This document shows positions 1 through 9,649 of a DNA stretch of 64,000 nucleotides, piece after piece. A program made the translations under genes and the position numbers. The notes under the pieces are model-generated. The model ran no database searches. It was not told the DNA's origin and worked only from the letters and a program-made list of their open reading frames with translations. Origin of the DNA: Barnesiella intestinihominis YIT 11860. GTDB lineage: Bacteria; Bacteroidota; Bacteroidia; Bacteroidales; Barnesiellaceae. How positions within the stretch are numbered: position 1 is the stretch's first letter; each line of letters opens with the position of its first letter. The stretch covers positions 310,001 to 374,000 of the forward strand of contig NZ_JH815204.1 in the NCBI RefSeq assembly GCF_000296465.1, written 5' to 3'.

Positions 1-1
1 A

Positions 2-2224
2 GAAAACGTAAGTGATGCTCGTGTGGTGATTATTACAGACCGTGATGAGCTGGACAAACAAATAGAATCGGGCTTCAAAGATGCAGGGGAGCAGATTCAG
101 CGAGCCAAGAGTGGTGGTAAGCTGATTGAGATGCTCAATGCTGCCGAACCTTGGTTGATTTGCACGTTGATTCACAAATTTGGCAATAAGAATGACGGCG
201 ATGCCATATCGGTAGGAAATAAGAAGGCAAGTAAGTCGCTCGACTTGTATCTTGAAGAGTTGGCAAAATCGCTCCCCGCTGATTTTCGAGCGAAGGGTAA
301 TATTTATGTCTTTATTGATGAATGTCATCGCACACAAGGAGGCATGCTTCACGAAGCCATGAAGCATATAATGGGTGACGATGTGATGCTGATAGGTTTC
401 ACGGGTACGCCTTTGCTCCATACGGATAAGAAAAAATCGATAGAGACCTTTGGTTCTTATATACATAGCTATAAGTTTAATGAGGCCGTAGAAGATGGGG
501 TTATTCTTGACTTGCGTTATGAGGCCCGAAATGTAGAACAATACTTGGGCAAACGAGAGAAAATCGATGAGTGGTTTGACGCGAAGACTAGGGGCTTGAG
601 TTCGGTTGCCCGGGCAGCTCTAAAAGAGCGTTGGGCAAAAATGGAGAAGCTGTTTAGCAGTAAGGAGCGTATCGACCGTATCGTCGCGGATATTTGCCAA
701 GATATGAGTACCAAACGGGCTTTGGCAGGCGGCTATGGAAATGCCATGCTTGTGGCCGACAGTATTTATCAGGCGTGTCGTTACTGGGAGGTTTTTCAAT
801 CGACAGAGTTGAAAGGGCATTGCGCTGTGGTTACAAGTTACGATGCGAGTACTGCATCGGTAAAAGACGAGTATCAAGGTGATGGAGAGACCGAGGATCT
901 CACAAAATATGAGATATACCAAAGAATGATCGGCGACAAAACTCCTGAACAGTTTGAAACTTGGGCGAAAAAGGTGTTTACGGACCATCCCGGAGATATG
1001 AAGTTGCTGATTGTCGTAGATAAGTTATTGACCGGATTTGATGCACCGTCGGCAACCTATCTCTACATCGATAAAAAAATGCGGGATCACAATCTTTTCC
1101 AAGCGGTCTGTCGTGTGAATCGAGTAGATAGTGAGGAAAAAGATTTCGGGTATATTATTGATTACCAAGATCTGTTTGGAGCGGTAAAGAGTGCAATCGA
1201 GGATTATACGAATGGGGCATTTGATGGTTACGATGCCGACGATGTTAAAGGCCTTCTTTTGACTCGTCTTGCCGAAGGTCGCAAGGCCTTGGAAGAGTCA
1301 TTACAGGCAGTATATACGATGTGTGAGGTGATACATCCGCAAACGCGAGAAGGTTATTTTGCATATTTTGTCTATGCGGAGAATACTCCTGTTGAAAATC
1401 AGCAAAATGAATGTGAGGGGAATGCCAATAAACGCGAAACCTTCTATAAACTTGTGTCGCGTTTGGTGCGCCGTTATATTGACATAGCCAATGAGATGGA
1501 ACAGGCTGGCTATACAGCAGAGGAGGCTGCCGATATCAAAAAGCAGGTTGACTATTTTAATGATATCAAAGATGAAATAAAATTAAAAAGTGGAGATGCG
1601 CTCGATTTGAAATATTATGATCCAGCAATGCGTCAGCTTATTGATAACTATGTACGAGCAGAAGATAGTGAGAAATTGGTGGATTTAGCCGATATCTCAT
1701 TTCTTGACCTGATTGATACGGAGGGTGATAAGGCGATTGATGCGCTGCCAAAGAAAATCAAGCAGAATGAACGTTCTGTTGCAGAGATTTTGGCGGCAAA
1801 TATGCGAAAGATGATTATCAGCGAGCGTCCGAACAATCCGGCCTACTTTGATAAAATGTCTGATTTGCTCAACCACCTGCTTCAAGAACAGAAAGATGGT
1901 AAGATCCAATATAAGGAATTGATAAAACAACTCATTGAGAAACTGAAAGAGGCTCGATTGACCATTAAGACAAAATACCCTGCAACCATTGATACAAAGG
2001 GGAAACAAGCTCTTTATGATAATCTTGGAGGAAATGAAGCTTTGGCACTCCGTATTCACGAAATTATCAAAGCAAATGCTCGCGATGGTTTTAGGGATAT
2101 GGACAGTAGTGGTCTGAAAAAGATGAGAGCATTGCGAAGGGCTGTTGAAAGTGCATTGAAAGGAGTAGAACAAGATAAGCTCGATGATATAATGCAGCTG
2201 ATCGTTGCACAAAAAGAATACTAA
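2..2224 (+). CDS. hsdR: Type I restriction enzyme R subunit (HsdR), 5'-truncated by window edge
   Basis: This is the C-terminal two thirds of a type I restriction endonuclease motor subunit; the reading frame is open to base 2, so the start, the nuclease domain and Walker A lie off-window. Visible superfamily-2 helicase motifs, in order: VVIITDRDELDKQ at the left edge (motif Ia), FIDECHR (motif II, DECH box, near nt 317), GFTGTP (motif III), VDKLLTGFDAP (motif V) and QAVCRVNRV (motif VI). The long helical C-terminus is typical of the part that contacts HsdM/HsdS. The stop codon overlaps the next ATG (TAATG), implying translational coupling. Known of the family: ATP-driven DNA translocation and cleavage of foreign DNA with HsdM and HsdS. 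Partner genes presumably lie to the left. It is only distantly similar to the second HsdR at 17.3 kb, so the two are separate systems. Confidence 0.93.
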   Translation, partial: ENVSDARVVIITDRDELDKQIESGFKDAGEQIQRAKSGGKLIEMLNAAEPWLICTLIHKFGNKNDGDAISVGNKKASKSLDLYLEELAKSLPADFRAKGNIYVFIDECHRTQGGMLHEAMKHIMGDDVMLIGFTGTPLLHTDKKKSIETFGSYIHSYKFNEAVEDGVILDLRYEARNVEQYLGKREKIDEWFDAKTRGLSSVARAALKERWAKMEKLFSSKERIDRIVADICQDMSTKRALAGGYGNAMLVADSIYQACRYWEVFQSTELKGHCAVVTSYDASTASVKDEYQGDGETEDLTKYEIYQRMIGDKTPEQFETWAKKVFTDHPGDMKLLIVVDKLLTGFDAPSATYLYIDKKMRDHNLFQAVCRVNRVDSEEKDFGYIIDYQDLFGAVKSAIEDYTNGAFDGYDADDVKGLLLTRLAEGRKALEESLQAVYTMCEVIHPQTREGYFAYFVYAENTPVENQQNECEGNANKRETFYKLVSRLVRRYIDIANEMEQAGYTAEEAADIKKQVDYFNDIKDEIKLKSGDALDLKYYDPAMRQLIDNYVRAEDSEKLVDLADISFLDLIDTEGDKAIDALPKKIKQNERSVAEILAANMRKMIISERPNNPAYFDKMSDLLNHLLQEQKDGKIQYKELIKQLIEKLKEARLTIKTKYPATIDTKGKQALYDNLGGNEALALRIHEIIKANARDGFRDMDSSGLKKMRALRRAVESALKGVEQDKLDDIMQLIVAQKEY

Positions 2225-2919
2225 TGACTATTATTAAAGTTTCTGATATATTTGTAGAAGTCGAGTGGAAGGAAATTAAGAATATACATCTTACAATATA
2301 TCCACCTAATGCTCGTGTTCATGTGTCTGCACCTATTGGAATGACTGAGGAGGCTGTGCGATTATTCTTGATTACGAAAATGCCGTGGATAAATCAACGT
2401 ATAACCCAGATTCTTGGTCAGAATCGCCAAACACCCCGTGAATACGTATCTGGGGAGAATCATTACTTTAAGGGGCAAAGATACCGTTTAAAGGTTTTGT
2501 ATCATAATGCTCCTGCAAAAGTAGAGATTCAGGGGAATGAATATATTAAACTATATGTTCGAGACGGAGCATCTGCAGAGCGTCGAGCGGAGGTGCTACG
2601 AGAATGGTATCGATCTGAATTTAAATCGATACTTACTCCTCTAATTGCGAAATGGGAATATCTTTTAGGGGTAAAGGCAAATAAATGGGAAGTCAAGCAG
2701 ATGAAAACATTGTGGGGAAGTTGTAATCACAGTACGAAAAATATTATTTTTAACCTTGAATTAATCAAGAAACCTGTTCGTTGCATTGAATATATTGTGG
2801 TACATGAATTATTACATATCAAAGTTAGATTACACAATGAAGAATATACAGCTTTACTAACTCAATATTTCCCGAATTGGAAACAGTTGAAAGAAGAATT
2901 AAATGAATTTGTTGTATAA
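2224..2919 (+). CDS. YgjP-like zinc metallopeptidase-domain protein (DUF45)
   Basis: 231 residues. The C-terminal third carries a metallopeptidase signature, VVHELLHIKVRLHNEEY, i.e. an HExxH-type helix followed by a downstream His and Glu, preceded by a conserved LWGSCN stretch; both are typical of the YgjP/WLM-like (DUF45) family. The N-terminal half is beta-rich and contains LTIYPPNARVHVSAP. The start codon overlaps the hsdR stop, so the gene is part of the restriction operon. Family knowledge: such genes are often carried inside type I R-M operons, with an unproven role (perhaps proteolytic control of the restriction complex). No signal peptide is seen, so the protein is likely cytoplasmic. 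Confidence 0.85.
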   Translation: MTIIKVSDIFVEVEWKEIKNIHLTIYPPNARVHVSAPIGMTEEAVRLFLITKMPWINQRITQILGQNRQTPREYVSGENHYFKGQRYRLKVLYHNAPAKVEIQGNEYIKLYVRDGASAERRAEVLREWYRSEFKSILTPLIAKWEYLLGVKANKWEVKQMKTLWGSCNHSTKNIIFNLELIKKPVRCIEYIVVHELLHIKVRLHNEEYTALLTQYFPNWKQLKEELNEFVV

Positions 2920-2930
2920 ATATTACCATT

Positions 2931-3758
2931 ATGGGAAAAACAATAACTACATACCTCATTGACGGCGATCCAAAAGGAACGCAGTATGCATTCATCAGTA
3001 ACAAGATTTGTCAGATGTTTGTAATTCCACGCTCGAACTTGGCCTATCTGAATGAGCAGGAGAAACTGCACAAGCCGGCGTTCTACATACTGATCGGAGA
3101 AGATGAGGTGACGAAACCGCAGGCCTATATCGGAGAGACCGAAAATTTTAAGGAACGGGTAAAAGACCATGACAGTAAAAAAGCATTCTGGCAGAAAGCG
3201 CTTGTCTTTGTTTCAAAAGACGAAGATATGACCAAAGCCGACGTGCAATATCTGGAATATCGCGCAATTGTAGTAGCCAAACAGTCGAACTCGTTTGTAT
3301 TGAATGAGAACAAGCAGATTCCCAAAGCACCAAATCTTCCCGAACATCAGAGAGATGCCATGGATGAGTTTTTTGAGGATATCAGGTTCCTCGCATCATT
3401 CATTGGTTGTGACATCTTTGAAATATCCCAGCCAAAGGAAGAGCACCTGTTTTATACAAAAGCCCGAGGCTGTAATGCAAAAGGATTTTATAATTCTGCA
3501 GGATTTACTGTGTTAAAGGGTAGTATCATCGCCAATAATTGCGTTCCTTCTTTTACATGGAAAGCAAAGCGAGAAAAGATGGTCGAGGAGTATGCTACTT
3601 TGAATAACGGTGTTTGGATAATGGATTCTGACAAAACCTTCTCCAGCCCCAGTACAGCCGCCGATTTTTGTATAGGGCGGCCAGCCAATGGATGGAATGA
3701 GTGGAAAGATAAAGATGGTAATACACTGGATTTTATATACAGGAAACAATTAGAATAA
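2931..3758 (+). CDS. GIY-YIG nuclease-domain protein with C-terminal DUF4357
   Basis: 275 residues. Around residues 50 to 70 is a GIY-YIG-like core: FYILIGEDE, then PQAYIGETENFKERVKDH, with the Y-I-G and the downstream Arg expected of the nuclease fold, although the first element is YIL rather than GIY. The C-terminus (GVWIMDSDKTFSSPSTAA then GRPANGWNEWKD) matches the DUF4357 domain that often follows GIY-YIG domains in restriction-linked proteins. It starts 11 bp after the metallopeptidase gene, in the same direction, so it probably belongs to the same R-M operon. Function is inferred: a DNA-cleaving or DNA-binding accessory protein of the restriction island. Confidence 0.8.
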   Translation: MGKTITTYLIDGDPKGTQYAFISNKICQMFVIPRSNLAYLNEQEKLHKPAFYILIGEDEVTKPQAYIGETENFKERVKDHDSKKAFWQKALVFVSKDEDMTKADVQYLEYRAIVVAKQSNSFVLNENKQIPKAPNLPEHQRDAMDEFFEDIRFLASFIGCDIFEISQPKEEHLFYTKARGCNAKGFYNSAGFTVLKGSIIANNCVPSFTWKAKREKMVEEYATLNNGVWIMDSDKTFSSPSTAADFCIGRPANGWNEWKDKDGNTLDFIYRKQLE

Positions 3759-3880
3759 CGGATAATATCAATGTAGAGTGCAGTGATATGATTGGGTTTA
3801 ATTTAGTGATTTCGATTTTACAAATAAGTTAAAAACGCTATGTCAATGAAATATTTATTGAATAGTAGTATACCATAATA

Positions 3881-4160
3881 ATGAAAGGATACATTATAAA
3901 TATACTTTTCCAGATGGCAAGGTATACATCGGGGCAAACAAGGCGTAATCCCGCAATACGACATCGCTAGTATATTAGTCCAGTAACAGGTCCTACAAAT
4001 GGTTGATTTTGGAAAGCATATTTAACTTTTCATACTTGCAAATATGAGATTGTTTGCCGGATTTTCAATGGAGTTGTAGCTGAGATTATCCAGTTAAGGA
4101 AATCACGTTTGCCAGAGTCCATGATAGAATTTAGCATAATTATGAACCAATTTTTGTAAG
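3881..4160 (+). pseudogene. Decayed GIY-YIG endonuclease gene
   Basis: Starting at an ATG at 3881, translation gives recognisable GIY-YIG family pieces interrupted by in-frame stops and a shift. YTFPDGKVYIG reads in one frame; GQTRRNPAIRHR, then (after a stop) YISPVTGPTNG, then (after a second stop) FWKAYLTFHTCKYEIV read in the neighbouring frame. Single-domain GIY-YIG proteins of Bacteroidota have this order. The gene is clearly dead. It lies between the left R-M operon and IS remnants, consistent with a region where cargo has been gained and lost. Confidence 0.6.
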
Positions 4161-4390
4161 AGAGTATGTGGTATTGCTCATTGGACATTCATAACTTGAT
4201 TCTGATAGTGGAATTTGGCCATAGATATAGAAAATTAGGGAAAACAATATCAATAGCATACCAACAGGCAAATCATAAAACTGTCCAGCTCTCTGCCGAA
4301 TAATTCCGAGTTTTTCTATGAATGATATCGTGTTCATGTAACGAGGTCCTTTCGCCTTGTTAGATGTGATTTGGGGTAATCCTGAAATGT

Positions 4391-5155
4391 TCACAGCCAT
4401 TTTAAGTTTCTTTTTAAGCTGAGGTAAGCACTTCTAAGTCTTGGATATGTGTAGGTTGATTTCCCGGATTTTCTGTCAATAGTTCGTTCTTTTATGAAGT
4501 TACTCCATTGCTCGTGCCATTTTTCCAATATACGTATAAAGCCCTCTTTATCGGTATGTGTAATCATTTTGGAGATTGCAAGTAGTTCTTGTGTGGCTTT
4601 CATATCTGGTTTCTTTGTGAGATAATGTCTTATAATCATTATCTGATGAAACTGGCACATTTGTACCTTATACTGTCGGAGGGATTGAAACAAGCCGCAT
4701 AGTCCATTACAGACAATATCGTGAATAATGAATCCATGGGAACGCAAGAACTCCACACCTTTGAGATAATCCGCAATGGTTTCTGTACGGACAAATTTGT
4801 GCCACAGTATTTTGTTACGAAAAGAATCCTTAATGACCATGAGGCCAAAATTGCGCCCCAATAGGTTGTATCCACATTAATGACCACTTCTTTATGACGG
4901 GAAATCACATGGACATGACACATAGATTTGAACCTACGCCAAATAGTACTTTTGTTAACATTATATTTAGAAGCAAACTGATCTAAGGTCTGGTTTCCCT
5001 CAATGTATTCGGACTTTAAGACTTCGTCATCGAGACGGAAACTTCCTACGAACTGACGACCGAAAGATTTACACTTATATAGCTGTTTGTTCCTTTTTTG
5101 ACTATTTTTTCTTGGTCGCGGAAGAACCACACCAAAAGCAGTTTTTTTTATTCAC
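4391..5155 (-). pseudogene. IS256-type (zinc-ribbon variant) transposase, frameshifted and 3'-truncated
   Basis: Minus-strand reading shows an N-terminal zinc ribbon, CFWCGSSATKK and then YKCKSFGRQF (CxxC plus a second Cys), followed by a helix-turn-helix (NVNKSTIWRRFKSM) and the catalytic-core start VVINVDTTYWG. At the WG codon the frame shifts, and RNFGLMVIKDSFRNKILWHKF, then CNGLCGLFQSLR and KVQMCQFHQ, continue in another frame. A further shift separates the first cysteine pair from the rest at about 5110. The sequence ends after LKRNLKWL without the conserved C-terminal region. At least two frameshifts and a truncation make it non-functional. No clear terminal inverted repeats were found. 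Confidence 0.72.
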
Positions 5156-5417
5156 AATACTTTAAATGCTGCAAAAGTACTTAAAGAAAAATGTAATTTT
5201 ACAGACATGAACAACACTGCTATTATAGATAATAATCAAAATTTAAACGGAGAAAATACATGTAAGCTAATAGCTATCGTAATCTATCCGTTGATTGTTC
5301 CTCAAGATGCATAAAAATGTATTAAGGAAAAGTTTTGGTAAAGAATTTCTTTTCGTTCAGAAATAGAATAAGAATTAAAAGGGACTGAGAATAACATATT
5401 AGTATAGAAGTAAAGAT

Positions 5418-6470
5418 ATGAAACCAAATTCAATATTGTATTATCCTCATATTGAATTCCAAAATGAGGCATGGGTAAAATCAAGTTTATTACTTTGGGA
5501 CCACGTTTATAGGATTGTTCCTGAAGGCTATTCTCCTAATGATAGTGATGAAATCAAAGCGTTGGTTGATGAAGACTTAGTTAGAGATATCAAGTTGGAT
5601 GACAAGGATAGAGAGGACACATTTGAAGAATTCTTGAAACTTTGTGATAGGATAGAAAATCGTATGCCTGCAGGCCTTATTCCTTCGGATGAAGATAGAA
5701 TTCATCCCGGAAAAATTGATAATAGGTTATATCCTTTTCTAGATTTGATAGGAGAACACTTTATTGATGAAGACAATTGGCTTCATTTATCAAAAGAGCT
5801 TGCAAGAGGATATATGTTTAAGTTATCACAAGTGGTTGCAAGAATACGTAATCTTAACAGAGGTACTGATGATTTGGATGCGTGGTCAATAAATCCTTAC
5901 TTCAGTGAAAATGCGAATTTCGGTGATTTTCTTCAAGATCCCACGGCCAAAGGTTTTTTCTGTTCAGTTACATTAGAGGATATCGTACCTCAAAATATAG
6001 GGGAAGTAAGTGCACGTGAACTTGTTACATTCGTTAATAAAAGGAAGGATGAAAGAAAGTTGCTGAGAGAGAAATTTGATGATTTTACCAATCATCTTGC
6101 CAAGATTTCAAATATCCAACATGCAGGACAAGTAAATGAAGATTTCGTGAAGGAATTATTAGATTCGAAAGAACAATACAAGAAAAGCATGGATCGTTGG
6201 AGGGATATAAAATGTTTGCCCATTACAACGGGAGTTCCTGTTTCCCTTACGGCTTTGGGAACCTTTGCTGCTCTTATGGAAGAACCGTTTGGCATTGCTT
6301 CAATAGCAGGCAGTCTTACAATCGGGGCGATATGTTCATATGTTGATTTCTATAGAGCAAAAAAGAACAGAGACCCTTCTTATGCGTCATATTTAATCAG
6401 TGTAGATAAACTTTGTAAAAATGTGACATGGCAAAGTTATATACGACTAGAGGAGTTTATTAACGACTAA
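5418..6470 (+). CDS. DUF6236-family protein, unknown function
   Basis: 350 residues. The N-terminus (ILYYPHIEFQNEAWVKSS, then LLWDHVYRIVPEGY) matches the DUF6236 pattern seen in proteins scattered through bacterial accessory regions. The middle is helical and acidic. Two hydrophobic stretches near residues 275 to 310 (TTGVPVSLTALGTF and GIASIAGSLTIGAICSYV) could be membrane helices. The gene stands alone, flanked on the left by an IS256 remnant and on the right by an IS66 remnant, and is AT-rich, all signs of horizontal acquisition. No enzymatic motif is recognised. A defence-related membrane sensor or effector is possible but unproven. Confidence 0.7.
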   Translation: MKPNSILYYPHIEFQNEAWVKSSLLLWDHVYRIVPEGYSPNDSDEIKALVDEDLVRDIKLDDKDREDTFEEFLKLCDRIENRMPAGLIPSDEDRIHPGKIDNRLYPFLDLIGEHFIDEDNWLHLSKELARGYMFKLSQVVARIRNLNRGTDDLDAWSINPYFSENANFGDFLQDPTAKGFFCSVTLEDIVPQNIGEVSARELVTFVNKRKDERKLLREKFDDFTNHLAKISNIQHAGQVNEDFVKELLDSKEQYKKSMDRWRDIKCLPITTGVPVSLTALGTFAALMEEPFGIASIAGSLTIGAICSYVDFYRAKKNRDPSYASYLISVDKLCKNVTWQSYIRLEEFIND

Positions 6471-6660
6471 GTATTGCACAAAGAGTCAGATACAAAGCTC
6501 CTTTAAGGACAAGCGAATTAGAGTAAGCATTCGATAAACTACAGGCATTGAACCTTCATATACAACAATAGCGATTGTCATTAAGAACCTAATAGTTGTA
6601 GTCGCTATCGTTTTATTGAAACCTATATGTAAGTGTCAGTATTAGTTGCCGGATTCCGAG

Positions 6661-6900
6661 CTTTGTTTGGTCAATAGACTTCCCGAATGTTGCAACTTCC
6701 ATTTGGGCGAGAGCTGACTCAAGGGTCCCTCATGGGTGTCTTTTTATGATAGGATATTGGGGTGTTATAATGTCATTTAGGTAATCCTTAGGGGCGACAT
6801 TGTGTGACTTACAGATAACCAGCAGAGAACAGGCAAACGACATGCTGACCGTTGCTTCATGATTGCCGCAGAAGAGGAATTTTTTCTTCCGAGAGTGATA
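6661..6900 (-). pseudogene. IS66-family transposase, C-terminal remnant
   Basis: Minus-strand translation gives FLFCGNHEA, then CKSHNVAPKDYLNDII, the conserved C-terminal domain of IS66 transposases (normally GRKNYLFCGNHEA, then a small helical segment ending in a W- or Y-rich stretch). The match begins abruptly at about 6895 with no upstream catalytic DDE domain, and meets a stop at 6730 to 6732 before a residual in-frame tail. It is therefore a relic, not an active element. It fills part of the 590-bp stretch between the DUF6236 gene and the SIR2 genes; the rest holds only the hairpin at 6941. Confidence 0.65.
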
Positions 6901-6940
6901 GACTGCCAAAAATTACAGATTGTAATATTATACTTAAAAA

Positions 6941-6979
6941 GGACCATATCAAGCTCAGCATTGAGTAATGATACGGTCC
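6941..6979. terminator. Bidirectional hairpin terminator
   Basis: GGACCATATCA pairs with TGATACGGTCC (one G-T wobble), with an inner CTCA/TGAG stem. A-rich sequence lies on the left and T-rich on the right, so it can end transcription from either side. It lies 80 bp beyond the end of the minus-strand SIR2 operon. Confidence 0.6.
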
Positions 6980-7058
6980 TTTCTTTAGTTTTTTGGATGC
7001 TATTGTTTCAAATTATAAGTTCAAAATAAATAAGTATTGATGTACCCTTATTCTATTT

Positions 7059-8345
7059 TTATGAGTTTAGGAAAGCAACAATCTCATTACTGCAAGTTGC
7101 TGCATGTTTGAATCCTTTTGGTAATACCATTAGGCATCCATTGTCACTGTATAAGGCACCTGTTTGAGAATTTTCGTTTTTATATAGTTGATGAATAACT
7201 CCGTCGAAATCACCACAATTGGTCATGTGACAAAGAAATTGTCCTTGATTTTGATTTAGCCAATATCCTCCATGTATTCTATCTCCTTTTTGAATATTCC
7301 AAAAATCAATAAGTACGATACGTTTTTGGTCGCCATGCAAGAAATTCATTCTTTCCAAGAGGTTATTACAATACAAATCTCCAAAGCTATATCCTGCAAT
7401 TACCAGTTTGTGATTTCTGATAATACAATTGGTCATATTGGCATGATAAAAGTCAAATGGAACACAGTTTAGCTTGTCCGTTTTACGCAATCCTGTAACG
7501 ATAGGAGAAGAATAGTATGTTTCTCCTGATTGGGTGCATGGCTGGCTTTGTCCTCGTCCTGTCATCAATCCTTTAACTGTTGCATAGTCAGGATATTTAT
7601 ATAAGTCATGGAATAGAAAAGTATAGATATCTTCATTAATATTTTTATATGATTGGAAGTAATAATTTATACATCCATGCATATGATTTATCGTAGATAA
7701 GCCATTAGGATTTTCAAACAGCCTTTTGGGATTGAATCGTAGAAATACATTTTGAATACCATCCGCTTCAAATCCATCCTCGTAAGTACCAATTGCCTTT
7801 TCTATCGTGGCGTCATAGTTTAACACAAAGAAGTCACTGTCTTTAGCAAACTGTTGATAAAATTTCCAATACCATTCATTAGTGTGATAATTTAAGAAAT
7901 TAGAATCATATCCATTCACAATATCCATTATTCTAAGGATAAATTGGTCCATGACAGAACTAAGTGTATTAGTGTCAAAACTTATATTAGGTTGGACAAA
8001 AGGAGCGAAAACCGGATATAGATTTGGGTTTTTACTGTTTCTGCTCCATACCCAACTGTAAGCATCTAACATCTCTAATACGTGAAACAAATGTTCAAAA
8101 TGAATATAAGGGGTAGGTGTTTCACCTACATATGGATTAGAACGGTCTGGTGGATAATTTTTCATTAGCCAGTTGTAGATATCATCTACAATAGTTATTG
8201 TATCACCTTGAGTAAGATAATCTGTGTAGACCCTACGAACATCATTTGTGATTTCTGTAGTTGAAGGTTTAATCACATCTTGTGGTAAAACCAAGTCAAG
8301 CGGTGTTCCTGCGCCTATCAAAAATGTTGTACGATTATTTTCCAT
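7059..8345 (-). CDS. SIR2-like domain protein (second of pair)
   Basis: 428 residues. Features of the divergent SIR2-like NADase family: nucleotide-binding FLIGAGTP at residues 8 to 15, VLNYDATIE (the TxNxD-equivalent), HMHGCINY (catalytic-His motif, normally LHGS) and IAGYSFGDLYCNNLL (the C-terminal GYSF-D element). No transmembrane segment or separate effector domain is seen. Its start is 16 bp after the stop of another SIR2-like gene, so the two are co-transcribed and probably form a pair. Known of the family: several bacterial SIR2 proteins deplete NAD+ during phage infection (DSR, Thoeris, SIR2-HerA). Here they sit at the 3' end of a dnd-like ATPase operon; an effector role is inferred from that. 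Confidence 0.8.
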   Translation of the reverse strand: MENNRTTFLIGAGTPLDLVLPQDVIKPSTTEITNDVRRVYTDYLTQGDTITIVDDIYNWLMKNYPPDRSNPYVGETPTPYIHFEHLFHVLEMLDAYSWVWSRNSKNPNLYPVFAPFVQPNISFDTNTLSSVMDQFILRIMDIVNGYDSNFLNYHTNEWYWKFYQQFAKDSDFFVLNYDATIEKAIGTYEDGFEADGIQNVFLRFNPKRLFENPNGLSTINHMHGCINYYFQSYKNINEDIYTFLFHDLYKYPDYATVKGLMTGRGQSQPCTQSGETYYSSPIVTGLRKTDKLNCVPFDFYHANMTNCIIRNHKLVIAGYSFGDLYCNNLLERMNFLHGDQKRIVLIDFWNIQKGDRIHGGYWLNQNQGQFLCHMTNCGDFDGVIHQLYKNENSQTGALYSDNGCLMVLPKGFKHAATCSNEIVAFLNS

Positions 8346-8361
8346 AATTCGCTATATTTAC

Positions 8362-9597
8362 TCATTGAAAAATTTCAGGAACTATATCTTCAATTTCAAT
8401 TCCATCTATTACATTGGCCGAGAGTTTTTTGCCAAAGTCGCAGACTTTATCACCTGCATACTTATCAAAGATATAAGTACTTTTGTGGGCGAAATCAAAG
8501 TTCTCCAATATTATTTTGTTAATTCCTTCGTCTTTACATCCATATCCTATGATTATCAGTTTTTCTGCTTTTCGCAGGTTCTTTCTGAATCTTTTGAAGA
8601 GTTTCTTGAAAAGTAATGGATTGTTGTATTTTTCTATTTTAGAGGTTGTGCCGGTCAGAAAATCTGCGTGGTAAGCAATTGGGCAACTTTCATAACCCAT
8701 TTTGCTTCGTATCCCTCTTAATAAGTCACTTACGCCAATACCTTCCCTTATTTTCACATACTTGATGGGTATCATAAAATTGTTCTCAACAGTCTTGTAA
8801 TAAGGCACATAATCTAAACTGCCATGTAATTTATAAAGCCTTATAGGAGCGTCGTATCTGGCTGTGTATCTTTCTAACCGGCAATGATAAGTAGTATTGT
8901 CTCTATTCAGTATTCCGTAAAACTCAGAACCATATTCATCAAAACCGTCGGAAATACTACCATTGATATATTCAGTCTTATTAAAAGATTCAAAAAGTAA
9001 ATCATGGTTCAGTGTATGCACATCAATGATGTAATCTTCTTTCAAGTGACTTAGGTATTTCAGAAAGCCATCGTAATGTTCCACAAAGCTTATGTGGAAT
9101 GGCTGGTTTTCATAAAAAGAATTACCATCTTTGTCTCTCAGCAAATATCTTACCATCTGATTATAGATGTCGGGCAAACTGAAGACGAAACCTCCATAAT
9201 CCGTATATTCGTCTAATAAATCATCACACAATGTTTCGTAGCATGAGTTATATACTTCTTCACTTTTTATAAAGTCATAAAACTCTTCATAGTCGAACTT
9301 ATGTGTCTCTGCATACTTTTTTATTAGACGCTTGCAAAATACGAAATGTTTTTGATGCAGATTAAGTATCCCTTCTCCCTGAAAAGTAGGTTTTTCTCCA
9401 GTTGTTGAACAGCACAGTACCCCACTTGGGGAAAAATCTGCATTATATTTCTCAAAGTTTAAAATATTCTCATTCATTGTATTTCCTATCGGATACCCTT
9501 GAGGTGCAGAAAAACCGGCTCCTATTAAAATAGAAATGTGTTTTCTACCAGTCAATGTTTTTTCTGGTATCTCATAATCCAAATCTATATTTTTCAT
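8362..9597 (-). CDS. SIR2-like domain protein (first of pair)
   Basis: 411 residues. Motifs: ILIGAGFSAPQGYPIG (residues 23 to 38, Rossmann GAG-S loop), HTLNHDLLFE (NAD-ribose contact), LYKLHGSLDY (LHGS with the catalytic His) and IIIGYGCKDEGINKIIL (C-terminal GYG-D-IN element). All key SIR2 residues are present, so NAD hydrolysis is plausible. It lies 52 bp downstream of the 2TM protein gene and 16 bp upstream of a second, more divergent SIR2-like gene. The two share only core motifs, which suggests an ancient pair rather than a recent duplication. Confidence 0.85.
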   Translation of the reverse strand: MKNIDLDYEIPEKTLTGRKHISILIGAGFSAPQGYPIGNTMNENILNFEKYNADFSPSGVLCCSTTGEKPTFQGEGILNLHQKHFVFCKRLIKKYAETHKFDYEEFYDFIKSEEVYNSCYETLCDDLLDEYTDYGGFVFSLPDIYNQMVRYLLRDKDGNSFYENQPFHISFVEHYDGFLKYLSHLKEDYIIDVHTLNHDLLFESFNKTEYINGSISDGFDEYGSEFYGILNRDNTTYHCRLERYTARYDAPIRLYKLHGSLDYVPYYKTVENNFMIPIKYVKIREGIGVSDLLRGIRSKMGYESCPIAYHADFLTGTTSKIEKYNNPLLFKKLFKRFRKNLRKAEKLIIIGYGCKDEGINKIILENFDFAHKSTYIFDKYAGDKVCDFGKKLSANVIDGIEIEDIVPEIFQ

Positions 9598-9649
9598 ATT
9601 GAATCCTCTCCTTATTAGTTTTATATTACACTTATTATGGACAAAACCA

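Noticed and set aside
4140-4400. Minus-strand open frame of 86 codons downstream of the IS256 remnant
   Set aside because: It overlaps the degraded 3' end of the transposase region, has no family resemblance, no promoter and no start context; probably chance.
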